The position numbers and the translations under genes were made by a program. The notes beneath the pieces were generated by a model. That model saw nothing but the letters and a program-made list of their open reading frames with translations, did not search any database and was not told the DNA's origin. Shown here piece by piece: positions 8,753-18,300 of a stretch of DNA of 64,000 nt; within the stretch, counting starts at the first letter, position 1, and every line of letters starts with the position of its first letter. Source of the DNA: Actinomadura sp. WMMA1423 (GTDB taxonomy: Bacteria; Actinomycetota; Actinomycetes; Streptosporangiales; Streptosporangiaceae); NCBI RefSeq assembly GCF_006547145.1, contig NZ_CP041244.1, forward strand, positions 2,976,001 through 3,040,000, read 5' to 3'.

Positions 8753-9943
8753 GTGGCGGAGACACGGGTCGGCGTCGTCGGCGCGGGCATTCTCGGGCTG
8801 GCGATCGCGCGCCGGCTGGTGCGGGAGCGTCCAGGGCTGAAGGTGACGGTCCTGGACAAGGAGGACCGCGTCGCGGCCCACCAGACGGGCCACAACAGCG
8901 GCGTCGCCCACGCGGGCCTCTACTACGCGCCGGGGTCGCTGAAGGCGACCCTGTGCAGGCGCGGCATCGGCCTGCTCAAGGAGTACTGCGCGGACCGGGG
9001 CCTGCCCTACGAGGAGTGCGGCAAGCTCGTCGTGGCGCGCGACGCCTCGGAACTGGCCGCGCTGGAGGAGATCGAGCGGCGGGCGAGGGCCAACGGCGTC
9101 CCCGGGCTGCGGCGGCTGGCCGGCGGTGAGCTGGCCGAGGTCGAGCCGCACGCGGCGGGCGCGGCGGCCCTGCACTCCCCCACCACGGCGATCGTCGACT
9201 TCCCCGCGGTGGCCCGCGCCTTCGCCGCGGACGTGGCGCGGGGCGGCGGCGAGGTCAGGCTCGGCTTCGAGGTCGTGCGCATCGGCAGGGCGGGCGAGCG
9301 CGTCACCGTCGCCTCCCCGCACGAGGAGCTGGCCTTCGACCGGCTCGTGGTCTGCGCGGGCCTCCAGTCCGACCGGGTGGCGCGCCTGGCGGGCGACACC
9401 CCGGCCCCGGCGATCATCCCGTTCCGCGGGGAGTACTACCGGCTCGTCCCATCCCGGACCGATCTCGTCCGCGGCCTCATCTACCCCGTGCCCGACCCGC
9501 GCTACCCGTTCCTCGGCGTGCACTTCACCCGGCGCGTCGACGGCGGCGTGGACATCGGCCCGAACGCCGTCCTGGCCCTCGCCAGGGAGGGCTACCGGTG
9601 GCGGGACCTCCGTCCGGCGGATCTGTGGGAGACGGTCCGCTGGCCCGGCTTCCGCCGCCTCGCCCGGCGCCACTGGCGGACGGGCGCGCGGGAGCTGTAC
9701 GGGTCGGCGGTCAGGCGGGCGTTCGTCGCCGAGGCGCGCGGCTTCGTCCCCGAGCTGGCGGCGGCGGACGTCGTCCCGGCGCCCGCCGGGGTCCGCGCGC
9801 AGGCGGTGGACCCCGACGGCTCCCTCGTGGACGACTTCCGCATCGGCCGGCTGGGCCCGGTCACGACCATCCGCAACGCCCCGTCCCCGGCGGCCACGTC
9901 CTCACTGGCCATAGCCGAGTACGTCGCAGACAGGGTGCTCTAG
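8753..9943 (+). CDS. lhgO: L-2-hydroxyglutarate oxidase
   Basis: The 396-residue FAD-dependent oxidoreductase of the DAO superfamily oxidises L-2-hydroxyglutarate to 2-oxoglutarate. It has the N-terminal dinucleotide motif GVVGAGILGLAIARRL and the family signature HQTGHNSGVAHAGLYY, followed by GSLKATLCRRG. The substrate-domain motif PFRGEYYRL and the C-terminal IRNAPSPAATSSLAIAEY are typical of LhgO. GTG 8753 begins the family N-terminus. Its stop overlaps that of the convergent esterase by 4 nt. Confidence 0.9.
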   Translation: MAETRVGVVGAGILGLAIARRLVRERPGLKVTVLDKEDRVAAHQTGHNSGVAHAGLYYAPGSLKATLCRRGIGLLKEYCADRGLPYEECGKLVVARDASELAALEEIERRARANGVPGLRRLAGGELAEVEPHAAGAAALHSPTTAIVDFPAVARAFAADVARGGGEVRLGFEVVRIGRAGERVTVASPHEELAFDRLVVCAGLQSDRVARLAGDTPAPAIIPFRGEYYRLVPSRTDLVRGLIYPVPDPRYPFLGVHFTRRVDGGVDIGPNAVLALAREGYRWRDLRPADLWETVRWPGFRRLARRHWRTGARELYGSAVRRAFVAEARGFVPELAAADVVPAPAGVRAQAVDPDGSLVDDFRIGRLGPVTTIRNAPSPAATSSLAIAEYVADRVL

Positions 9944-11418
9944 TCCCAGAGTTTGCGGTCGAGGCTGTGGGGGTCGCGGACGATCTCGTCGGCGGGGTCG
10001 TCGAAGACCATCACCGCGCGGGCCGCCGGGTCGAAGCGCTCCCAGCCTGGGTCGCCGTCGACGGCGAAGCGGGTCCAGGCGCGGTGCATCCGGTCGGCGA
10101 GGCCCTGCGGCGGGTTCGGCCCGGTGAGCCCCTCCCCCTCCGCGACGAGGTTGTCGAACACGAAGCCGAGCTCCAGGGCGTGGCAGGCGCCGAGGTCCTG
10201 GTTCGGCGAGCGCCACGCGAACTCGTACATCCAGGTGCGCCCGCCGGACGCGGCGTGCCCGGCGGCGGTGCGGTGGACGGGGATGCGGAACAGGCTGTCG
10301 GTGATGATCGCCGCCATCAGCTCGCCGGGCGCCATGTCCGGGTGGTGGGCCCGGTAGGCGGCGGGCAGGTCCGCCGGGACGCCCATGCCCGCGGTGACGG
10401 CGCCGACCAGCTCGTCCGTGAGGGCGTCGGCGATCCCGGTCGGCATCAGGAAGAGCCGGAACTCCTCGGTGGTGTAGCCGATGAGCAGGTCCACGTCCCG
10501 CCCGGCCCCGGCGGCGATCGCGTCCTCGGGGCGCCGGGCGATCAGCTCGCCGTCCAGGACGGGCGTCAGCGCCATGCCGCCCGCGGCGGTGGTGGCGCCC
10601 CAGCGGCCGGGGTCGGGCAGCGCCGCGACCTCGGCGGCGACGGCGTTCTGGACGGGAATGATCGCGGCCGGGTCGAGCGCGGCGAACGCCTCGGCCGTGG
10701 GCGCCGCACCGAGCCGGGCGGCGATCTCCTTGGTGACCAGCAGGGCGTCGTCCGGGTCCTGGGCGATGCTGCCCGCCCCGCTCTGGGCGACGGCGCGGTG
10801 GAAGAGGCCGAGGTCGAGGGAGAGCAGGGTGGTGACGCTCATCGCGCCGGCCGACTCGCCGAACACGGTGACCCGCCCGGGATCGCCGCCGAACGCCGCG
10901 ATGTTGTCGCGGACCCACTCCAGCGCGGCGATCTGGTCGAGGAGCCCCCGGTTGAGGGGCGCGCCGGGCAGGTTCGCGAACCCCTCGACGCCGAGCCGGT
11001 AGTTGATCGTCACGCAGACGACGCCGTCCCGGGCGAAGGTGTGGCCGCTGTAGAGGGGCACGGCGCCCGACCCGTTCCGGAACGCCCCGCCGTGGATCCA
11101 CACCATCACCGGCAGGCCCTCACCGTCCGGCGAGGCGTCCGGGACGCGGGGGGTCCACACGTTCAGGTTGAGGCAGTCGTCGCCCGGGATGTCGGGGTCG
11201 GGCAGGAGCGAGGCGAACACCCGCGGGTAACCGGGCTTGGGCGCGGTCGGCCCGAACTCGAAGGCGTCGCGGACACCGTCCCAGGGCTCCGGAGGGCGGG
11301 GCTCCTTGAACCGGTGGGCCCCGAAAGGCGGCGCCGCGTAGGGGATCCCGAGAAAGGCGGTGACACCGTCCCGCACCCTGCCTCGGACCTTCCCGTAGGA
11401 CGTCTGAACGACCGCCAT
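9940..11418 (-). CDS. Type-B carboxylesterase / lipase
   Basis: The 492-residue alpha/beta hydrolase belongs to the p-nitrobenzyl esterase (COesterase) family. It has the N-terminal KVRGRV..FLGIPYAAPP motif, the oxyanion region VWIHGGAF, the nucleophile elbow FGESAGAMS, and the expected downstream acidic and His regions. It hydrolyses carboxylic esters; the natural substrate is unknown. It lies 70 bp downstream of a same-strand TetR gene, and a perfect GTTCTAGAAC palindrome sits between them, so the TetR may control it. Confidence 0.9.
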   Translation of the reverse strand: MAVVQTSYGKVRGRVRDGVTAFLGIPYAAPPFGAHRFKEPRPPEPWDGVRDAFEFGPTAPKPGYPRVFASLLPDPDIPGDDCLNLNVWTPRVPDASPDGEGLPVMVWIHGGAFRNGSGAVPLYSGHTFARDGVVCVTINYRLGVEGFANLPGAPLNRGLLDQIAALEWVRDNIAAFGGDPGRVTVFGESAGAMSVTTLLSLDLGLFHRAVAQSGAGSIAQDPDDALLVTKEIAARLGAAPTAEAFAALDPAAIIPVQNAVAAEVAALPDPGRWGATTAAGGMALTPVLDGELIARRPEDAIAAGAGRDVDLLIGYTTEEFRLFLMPTGIADALTDELVGAVTAGMGVPADLPAAYRAHHPDMAPGELMAAIITDSLFRIPVHRTAAGHAASGGRTWMYEFAWRSPNQDLGACHALELGFVFDNLVAEGEGLTGPNPPQGLADRMHRAWTRFAVDGDPGWERFDPAARAVMVFDDPADEIVRDPHSLDRKLWD

Positions 11419-11430
11419 CCCGCGCCTCCG

Positions 11431-11440
11431 GTTCTAGAAC
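11431..11440. promoter_or_regulatory. Palindrome upstream of esterase gene
   Basis: GTTCTAGAAC is a perfect 10-bp palindrome, 13 bp upstream of the esterase start. The partly matching half-site GATTCGA follows at 11443-11449, and TAGAAC-type half-sites are typical of TetR-family operators such as KstR. This is a candidate operator only. Confidence 0.35.
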
Positions 11441-11488
11441 ACGATTCGACAGCCAGAGCGTACGGGAGGAGGCCGCCTCGGGGAACGC

Positions 11489-12121
11489 TCAGCCCCTGCC
11501 CGGGTGCAGCATGCGGGTCAGGTAGTCGCGGGCGAACTTGCGGATGGCGTCTTCGTCGCCGAGTGCCAGGCCGCCGCCGGGTATAAGGAGCAGAGAGACC
11601 GCGAGTCTCAGGAGCACCTCGGCCACGGTGTCGTGGTCCTCGGCGTCGCCGGGGCGGGCGCGGCGCAGGCGGTCGGCGAGGATGTCGCGGGCGGCGAGCA
11701 TCACCGCGCCGCCGTTCATGCTGAGCTGGGGCAGGAACGCCTCGGGCTCGCTCTGCAGGACGCGTGTCATCAGCGGGTGCGTGCGGGCGCTGCGCAGGCC
11801 GACCACGAAGCCCTCGACGACGGCGTCCTCCGGGGAGTCGAGGTCCTCGGTGGCCTCGGCTATCGCGGTGAGGAAACGGCGGCACTCGCGCAGGATCACG
11901 GCCTGGAGCAGCTGCTCCTTGTTGGTGAAGCGCCGGTAGATGGTGGTGCGCGCGACCCCGGCCCGCTTGGCGACGTCCTCGACGCTGACGCGGCGCAGCC
12001 CGTAGGTCTCGAACTCCGCGAGCGCGGCGTCCAGGATGCGGGTGTCGAGGTCGTCGGCCCCGGTCTCCGGAGCCGCCAGCCGCGCCCGCAGCCCCTCCCC
12101 GATGCTCGCGTCCGTGGTCAT
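11489..12121 (-). CDS. TetR/AcrR-family regulator
   Basis: The 210-residue regulator has an N-terminal TetR DNA-binding domain (about residues 22-70) with the helix-turn-helix DVAKRAGVARTTIYRRF, and a larger ligand-binding C-terminal domain. It is divergent from the MpaB-like oxygenase gene (103 bp between starts) and upstream of the esterase on the same strand, so either or both may be targets. Confidence 0.88.
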   Translation of the reverse strand: MTTDASIGEGLRARLAAPETGADDLDTRILDAALAEFETYGLRRVSVEDVAKRAGVARTTIYRRFTNKEQLLQAVILRECRRFLTAIAEATEDLDSPEDAVVEGFVVGLRSARTHPLMTRVLQSEPEAFLPQLSMNGGAVMLAARDILADRLRRARPGDAEDHDTVAEVLLRLAVSLLLIPGGGLALGDEDAIRKFARDYLTRMLHPGRG

Positions 12122-12224
12122 GACCGAAACCCTAACCGCCGGGCACCCGGCTCCCGGTCGCCGGGTGCGACACAGTTACAATAATCGTCGTTCTGTACTT
12201 CTGTTCCGACCCCCGGCGGTGCAC

Positions 12225-13085
12225 ATGACGGACGAGGCCGACGCGCAGGCCCCGGCCCCCCTCGGGCCCGGCTCGCTGACCTGGCGCTACTTCGGCGACA
12301 CCCGGATGCTCCTCGTCGGCCCCCGGGCCGCGGTGCTCCAGAACATGCTCCCCGCGCTCGGCCAGGGCGTCCTCGACCACTCGGTGTTCTTCTCCGAGAC
12401 GTTCGCGCGGCTGAAGCGGTCCGCCGGCCCCATCCTGGACACCGTGTACGGCGGCGAGCGGTCGGCCGAGACGGGCCGCGAGGTCCGCGACTACCACCGC
12501 GGGATCAAGGGCACGATGCCGGACGGCTCCCGCTACCACGCCCTCGATCCCGAGACCTACTACTGGGCGCACGCCACCTTCCTCGACACCATGCTCTACG
12601 GCGTCGAGACCTTCATCCGGCCCCTTGGCGAGGACGAGAAGCGCCGGATCTACGAGGAGTCCAAGACCTGGTTCCGGATGTACGGGGTCAGCGACCGGGC
12701 CGTGCCGGAGGACTGGGAGGCGTTCCAGGCCTACTGGAAGCGGATGCTGGACGAGGAGATCGTCCCGCACAGGACGGCCCGGTACGGCGTCGGCTACGTG
12801 AAGAAGGGGCTGCCCGCGCCGCCGAAGGTGCCGGCGCCGGTGTGGCGCGCGGTGTCGCCGCCGCTGAACGCGGTCGCCCGGTTCATCACGGTCGGCGGCC
12901 TGCACCCCCGGATGCGCGAGCTGCTCGACCTGCCGTGGAGCGCCGCCGACGAGCGCCGCCACCGGCGGTTCGCGGCGGCGGTCCGCGCGGCGGGGCGGGT
13001 GTGGCCGCTGCTGCCCGAGGCCGTCCGCTACCTGCCGCAGGCCCGCCGCGCCCTCCGCGGGGCGCGGCGGGCCCGCGCGGCCTAG
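12225..13085 (+). CDS. Oxygenase, MpaB/DUF2236 family
   Basis: The 286-residue protein matches the DUF2236 (MpaB/latex-clearing-like) family: an opening GSLTWRYFGD with R, the central YHRGIKGTMPDGSRYHAL, and YYWAHATFLDTM. In this family conserved His residues in these segments bind heme b, and known members oxidise polyketide side chains or rubber. ATG 12225 is favoured over GTG 12219. It begins a set of oxidative and lipid-activating genes and converges on the SDR gene with a 4-nt stop overlap. Confidence 0.8.
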   Translation: MTDEADAQAPAPLGPGSLTWRYFGDTRMLLVGPRAAVLQNMLPALGQGVLDHSVFFSETFARLKRSAGPILDTVYGGERSAETGREVRDYHRGIKGTMPDGSRYHALDPETYYWAHATFLDTMLYGVETFIRPLGEDEKRRIYEESKTWFRMYGVSDRAVPEDWEAFQAYWKRMLDEEIVPHRTARYGVGYVKKGLPAPPKVPAPVWRAVSPPLNAVARFITVGGLHPRMRELLDLPWSAADERRHRRFAAAVRAAGRVWPLLPEAVRYLPQARRALRGARRARAA

Positions 13086-13891
13086 GACCCCGAGCGGATG
13101 CGCGCGTCGTAGCCCTTGCGGGCGTCGGGGTCGTACTCCAGGAAGATCTTGTCCAGGCCGAGGCGCCGGGAGGTCGCCTGCCGGACCCGCTCGGGCAGCA
13201 GCGCGCCGAGCCGGACCTGCGTGCCGAGCTTCTTCGGCACGGCGACCTGCGGGCGCGGCTTGCCGATCAGCTCGACGACGGCGGCGGCGATGTCCTCGGG
13301 CTCGCAGTTCTTCTGCCCCTTCGGGCTGCGCGTCCCGGCCGTCAGCTCGGTGTTGGTGAAGGTGGGCAGGACGGCGCTGACGTGCACGCCGCGGTCCTGC
13401 ACCTCCAGGCGGGTGGCCTCGGTGAACCCGACGACGGCGGCCTTGCTGGCGTTGTAGAGCGCGAGGCCGGGGGTGAACATGACGCCGGCGAGCGAGGCGA
13501 TGTTGATGACGTGTCCCTCGCCGCGCGGCAGCATCCGGCCTAGGGCGAGCTTGGTGCCGAGCATCACGCCGTGCACGTTGATGTCGATGCAGCGGCGGGC
13601 GTCGGCGTCGCTCTCGTCGGTCACCGGCCCGATCGGCATGATCCCCGCGTTGTTGACGACGACGTCGAGCGGCCCGGCGGCCTCCTCGGCCCGGTCGAGG
13701 AACGCGGTGAACGACTCGCGGGAGGTGACGTCGACGACGAGGCCGGTGACGCCGAGCGACTCGGCGGCCTCCTTGACGGCGGTCTCGTCGATGTCGCCGA
13801 TGACGACGGTGGCGCCCTTGGCCTTCAGGGCGCGGGCGGTGGCGAGACCGATCCCCCGCGCGGCGCCGGTGATGGCGACGACCTTGCTCAT
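13082..13891 (-). CDS. Short-chain dehydrogenase/reductase
   Basis: This 269-residue classical SDR has the NAD(P)-binding TGAARGIG at residue 8, an Asp after beta-2 (VVIGDID) suggesting NAD preference, NNAG, and the catalytic Ser plus Y-x3-K in LYNASK. A C-terminal extension of about 60 residues follows the catalytic core. Only 2 bp separate it from the P450 stop, so the two are co-transcribed. It probably oxidises the alcohol made by the P450; the substrate is not known. Confidence 0.9.
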   Translation of the reverse strand: MSKVVAITGAARGIGLATARALKAKGATVVIGDIDETAVKEAAESLGVTGLVVDVTSRESFTAFLDRAEEAAGPLDVVVNNAGIMPIGPVTDESDADARRCIDINVHGVMLGTKLALGRMLPRGEGHVINIASLAGVMFTPGLALYNASKAAVVGFTEATRLEVQDRGVHVSAVLPTFTNTELTAGTRSPKGQKNCEPEDIAAAVVELIGKPRPQVAVPKKLGTQVRLGALLPERVRQATSRRLGLDKIFLEYDPDARKGYDARIRSGS

Positions 13892-13893
13892 GT

Positions 13894-15246
13894 TCACTGC
13901 TCCAGTGGGTCGAGGCGGACGGGCAGGCCGTCCTTGGGCGAGGGGAGGGACGTGGTGTCCAGGGGCCATTCGTAGCGGGCGGGAACGCTCCAGCGGTACC
14001 GCTGGAGCACCTGGTGCAGGATCGTCTTGACCTGCATCCCGGCGAAGTGCAGCCCGATGCACTTGTGCGCGCCGCCTCCGAACGGCGCCCACGCGTACTT
14101 GTGGACCTTGTCCTCGCGGCGCTCCGGGGAGAACCGCTCGGGGTCGAACCGGTCGGGGTCGCTCCACCAGTCGGCCATGTGGTGGTTGCTGAGCATCGGC
14201 ACCACGACGGTCGTCCCCTCGGGGATGTGGAAGCCGAGGATCGAGGTGTCCTTGACGACCTTGCGCGGCAGCGCGGGGACGGGCGTGACCAGCCGCATCG
14301 ACTCCTTCATCACCATGTCGATGCCGGTGAAGTCGTCCAGGTCGTCGAAGCCTGGCTGGGGCTTGCCGAGGCCCAGCGACTGCTCGCGGAGCCGCTCCTG
14401 CCACTCGGGGTACTTGGCCAGGTAGTAGGCCATGGTCGTCATCGTGATGGTGGTGGTGTCGTGCGCCGCCATCAGCGCGAAGATCATGTGGTTGACCACG
14501 TCCGCGTCGCTGAACCGCTCGCCTTCGTCGGTCTCGGCCTGGCAGAGCGCGGCGAAAAGGTCGCTCCCGCCGCCCTCCCGCTTGGCGGGCAGGTGCCGGT
14601 AGAAGAACTCCTCCAGCACCTTGCGGGCCTGGAGGCCCTTCTGCCAGCGCAGCCCGGGGACCGGGAAGCGGACGTAGGCCGTCCCCGCCCGGACGGCGTC
14701 GATGAACGCGCCGTTGACCCGCGCGCGCTCGGCGTCGTCCAGTTCGACGCCCATGAAGACGTCCACCGCGAGGTCGAGCGTGAGCTTCTTGATGTGGTCG
14801 TAGAACTTGAAGCCCTGCCCCGGCTCCCACGACTCGACGCCCTTGATGATCCCGGGCGCCATGGCGTCCATGTAGGAGTGCAGCCGGGGGCGGGTGAACG
14901 CCTGCTGCATGATGCGGCGGTGGTGCAGGTGCTCCTCGAAGTCCAGGAGCATGATGCCGCGATTGAAGAACGGGCCGATGAAGTAGCTCCAGGCGGGCCC
15001 GTTCGCGAACGCCTTGTCCCGGTTGACGAGGACGACCTCGGCGGCCTCGGGGCCGTGGACGGTGACCATCCGCTGGCCGAGCAGCCATCCCCAGGAGACC
15101 GGCCCGTACTCGGCGTACCGCTTTCGGGCCATCCCGATCGGGTCGCGCATCACCGCGAGCGTGTTGCCGACATAGGGGACGCCGGGCACGCCGGGCACCG
15201 GTTTCAGCCCGCTGCCCTGCGGCGGCGGCGCGAGAACGCTCGTCAT
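13894..15246 (-). CDS. Cytochrome P450
   Basis: The 450-residue P450 shows the heme-binding loop FGGGAHKCIG with the Cys ligand, the I-helix oxygen-activation motif AAHDTTT, and ExxR as ESMR. The N-terminal region (KPVPGVPGVPYVGNT, HLHHRRIMQQAF) resembles the CYP51/CYP120-like sterol and retinoid group more than typical soluble actinomycete CYP105 or CYP107 enzymes. ATG 15246 is preceded by GGAGAGG at close spacing; a GTG at 15261 is an alternative. It leads an operon with the SDR and needs external ferredoxin partners, which are not encoded nearby. Confidence 0.9.
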   Translation of the reverse strand: MTSVLAPPPQGSGLKPVPGVPGVPYVGNTLAVMRDPIGMARKRYAEYGPVSWGWLLGQRMVTVHGPEAAEVVLVNRDKAFANGPAWSYFIGPFFNRGIMLLDFEEHLHHRRIMQQAFTRPRLHSYMDAMAPGIIKGVESWEPGQGFKFYDHIKKLTLDLAVDVFMGVELDDAERARVNGAFIDAVRAGTAYVRFPVPGLRWQKGLQARKVLEEFFYRHLPAKREGGGSDLFAALCQAETDEGERFSDADVVNHMIFALMAAHDTTTITMTTMAYYLAKYPEWQERLREQSLGLGKPQPGFDDLDDFTGIDMVMKESMRLVTPVPALPRKVVKDTSILGFHIPEGTTVVVPMLSNHHMADWWSDPDRFDPERFSPERREDKVHKYAWAPFGGGAHKCIGLHFAGMQVKTILHQVLQRYRWSVPARYEWPLDTTSLPSPKDGLPVRLDPLEQ

Positions 15247-15265
15247 GACCTCTCCGGACACATGC

Positions 15266-15294
15266 AACAAATAAGCGAAATCTGTCGCTTTGTT
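15266..15294. promoter_or_regulatory. Inverted repeat upstream of P450-SDR operon
   Basis: AACAAA...TTTGTT arms enclose a second inverted pair GCGA/TCGC. The element is A/T-rich compared with its surroundings and ends 20 bp upstream of the P450 ATG, where an operator would be expected. The regulator is unknown; a nearby TetR gene lies at 11489-12121. Confidence 0.4.
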
Positions 15295-15345
15295 CTAACG
15301 CAACGGCCGCCTGTAAGTCCAGACTTATCCGCGGTGACTTGGGCG

Positions 15346-18300
15346 TCAGCGGGCCTCGCGGGCGGGCGCCGCCTTGAGCAGCCGCCGCCGCGCCGCGTCC
15401 GTCAGCGGCCGGTACGCGCCCGCCTTGTCCCGGTAGAAGGCGCGCCCGTCGCCCGCCGCGGGGAGGCCCTCGTCGCGCAGCGGCGCCGTCCACAGCCGGT
15501 GGCCCGCCGTGACGGGCACCTGGTCCACGATCCGCACGATCGCGGGACGCAGCCCCGGCTCCACCCGCAGCAGCGCCTCCGACAGGTCCACCGGCTTGAC
15601 CGCGTTCTCCGCGGAGCCTCCCCGCGCGACCGCCGGCGCGGTCCGCAGGCTCACGGCCGCCGCGGCCAGCTCCGCCTCCCCCACCGGGATCCCGTAGACG
15701 GCCACGGCGTCGACGTAGGGCAGGTCGCCGAGCGCGTCCCGGATCGGGCCGGGCGGGACGATCCCGTCGGCCGTGCGTATCAGCTCGGTCTCCCGGCCGA
15801 CGAGCCAGAAGTCGCCGTCCGCGTCCCGCCGGAACAGGTCCCCGGTGATCGTCCAGGCGTCCTCGGGGCGGAACACGCCCCGCACGGGGCGGGCCGCCGA
15901 CCCGATCGCCGACAGCCGCACCCGGGCGAGGAGCATGCCGATCTCGCCGGGCCCGCACTCGATCGCGAACCCGTCCGGCCCCTCGGCCAGGCGGCCGCTC
16001 TCCAGGTCGTAGCGGGCCAGGCGCACCTCGGCGCCGCCCGGCAGCGGCCGGCCGAGCGACCCCGGCTTCTTGCCGCTGAGGTTGACCAGCACCGACTCGC
16101 CCTCGGTCGAGGCGTAGAACTCCAGGACCCGGGCGGGCGCGAACCGCTCCTCCACCCGCCGCCACAGGTTGCGGGGCATGCCCGACCCGATGAACAGCCG
16201 GACGGCGTGGTGCCGCTCGGCCGGGTTCGGCGGCGCGTTCACGAGGTCGCGCAGCAGCGTCCAGGTGTAGGAGGCGACGGTCACGCCGTAGCGGCGCGCC
16301 TCGTCCCAGAACGTCTCCGGGTCGTACTCCTTGTGGGGGGCCGACCCCCCACGCCCCCCGGAGTACATGTGGGCGCCGGCCAGCGCCAGGCGAGCCCCGC
16401 CCGCGACGGCGCCTCCGAGGCTCATCAGCAGCCCGGACGGATGCTGGAGCGGGGTCAGGCTGTAGACCGTGTCGGACGAGGACAGGGAGGCCGAGGACGC
16501 CGTCCCGAACGCCGACAGGGCCCACCGCCGGTTGGTGATGCGGCTGGCGCGCAGCTGCTCGCCGTCGCCGCGGAAGACCACGAACGCGAGGTCGCCGGCG
16601 CGGCCCGGGTTGGGCCGGTACCAGCCGGGGAGCTCGACCTGGTCGGGGTCGATGTCCTCCATGTCCATCAGCGGACCGCGTTCGCCGCGGCCCGCGCCGC
16701 CCAGCAGGAAGCCGGAGACGTCCTCCAGCTTCGCGGCGGCCGCGGCGTGCTCGGGGTCGGCGATGACCCGCGTCACCTGGCCGAGCCGCGCCTCGGCGGC
16801 CGGGTCGCCGTCCGGCCGCAGCAGCACCGCGACGGCGCCGAGCCGGTTGAGCGCGGCGACGAGCGCGAGCGCGGTCGGCCGGGTGCCCATCAGCACCCCG
16901 ACGGCGTCGCCGCGCCGCACCCCGATGTGGACCAGGCCGCGGACCACGGCGTCGACGCGGCGCTTGGCGGCGTCGTGGGTGTGCCCGCGCCCCTGGTACA
17001 GGAAGAAGACCTCGTCCGGCATCCGGCGGGCCTGCTCGTCCAGCAGGAGCCCCATGGACATGCGGGTGTCGGACTGGATGCGCTCCATCCGCGCCAGCCG
17101 CGGCAGGTTCTGCGCGGCCTCCCCGCCGATCTGCCGCGTCCCGTGCACGGCCCGCGACGCGGTCCGGTACGCCGACCGCGCGGCGCTCGCCCCGATGTCC
17201 ACGGCGAGCTGGAGCCCGTACCCGGCGGGGCCTCCCGGCAGCCCGGCGGACGCGGCCTCCTCGTCCCCGGCGACGGGTGCGACGATCTCCGGCAGCTCCT
17301 GCTCGCCCTCCCGCCACCGCGCCCACCCGGCGACGGCCGGCCACGTCCGGGCGATCGCGAGGCTGCCGACGACGAGCCCGAAGTGCCCGGCGCGCAGGGA
17401 CGCCTCGTACACCTGGGCGCGGGGCGCGGCCCGCCGGATCCCGCGCACCATCGGCGGCGCCGCGATCTCGTCCACCTCCCCGACGAACGTCAGGACGGGG
17501 CAGGTGATGTCGGCGAGCGTGACGAGCCGGTCCCCGATGAGGAACCCGCCGGTCAGCATGCGGTTGTGCTGGATGAACTGGCGGATGAACTCCGCCAGCG
17601 CGGGGCCGGGCCACGAGACCCAGCCCTCCCGCTCCAGGAAGCGGCGCTGCCGCTCCCGGGGCGCGAGCCGCTCCCGGTCGTGCAGCTGCATGATGAAGTC
17701 GACCCGCGAGCGCACCGACTTCACGGGGCTGAGCAGCTGGAACCCGAGGCGCGTGACCCAGCCCGGCACCGCGAACCCGCCGAGCAGGGCGTCCGGTATC
17801 CGCTCGACCCCTTCGGACGCGAGCCAGCTCGGCAGCCCGAAGGGGAGCCCGACGCTGGTGTCGGCCGGGCTCCCGAACGTCACCACGGACTCGATGCCCT
17901 CGCTGCGCCGGTACGCGGCGGCCTGGTAGACGAACATGCCGCCCTGCGAGTACCCGGCGAGGTGGACGTTCCGGCCGGTCATGTCGCGGATCCGGTCGAC
18001 CGCGTCGCTGACCGCGAGGACGTGGTCGCTGACCGTCCGCTCAAGCCCGCCGGGCTCGCGCTCGGGCGCCCCGAAGTCCACCACCCACGGGTCGACGCCG
18101 AGGTCGCGCAGCACCCGGACGGCGCTGACCCGCGAGGAGATGTCGTAGACCTCCGCGGTGATCATCAGCGGCGGGACGAGCAGCACGACGGGCCCGCCGC
18201 CCGCGTCCGGGAAGTAGCGCCGCAGCCGGTAGACGCGCTGCTCGGTCACCACCTCGCACGGCGAGGCGTCCTCGTCGGTATCGAAACCTCCGAAACGGGC

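Noticed and set aside
12122..12224. TetR operator between the TetR (11489-12121) and MpaB genes
   Set aside because: The only pairing seen is ACAG/CTGT over 17 bp, too weak to call, although the region is A/T-rich.
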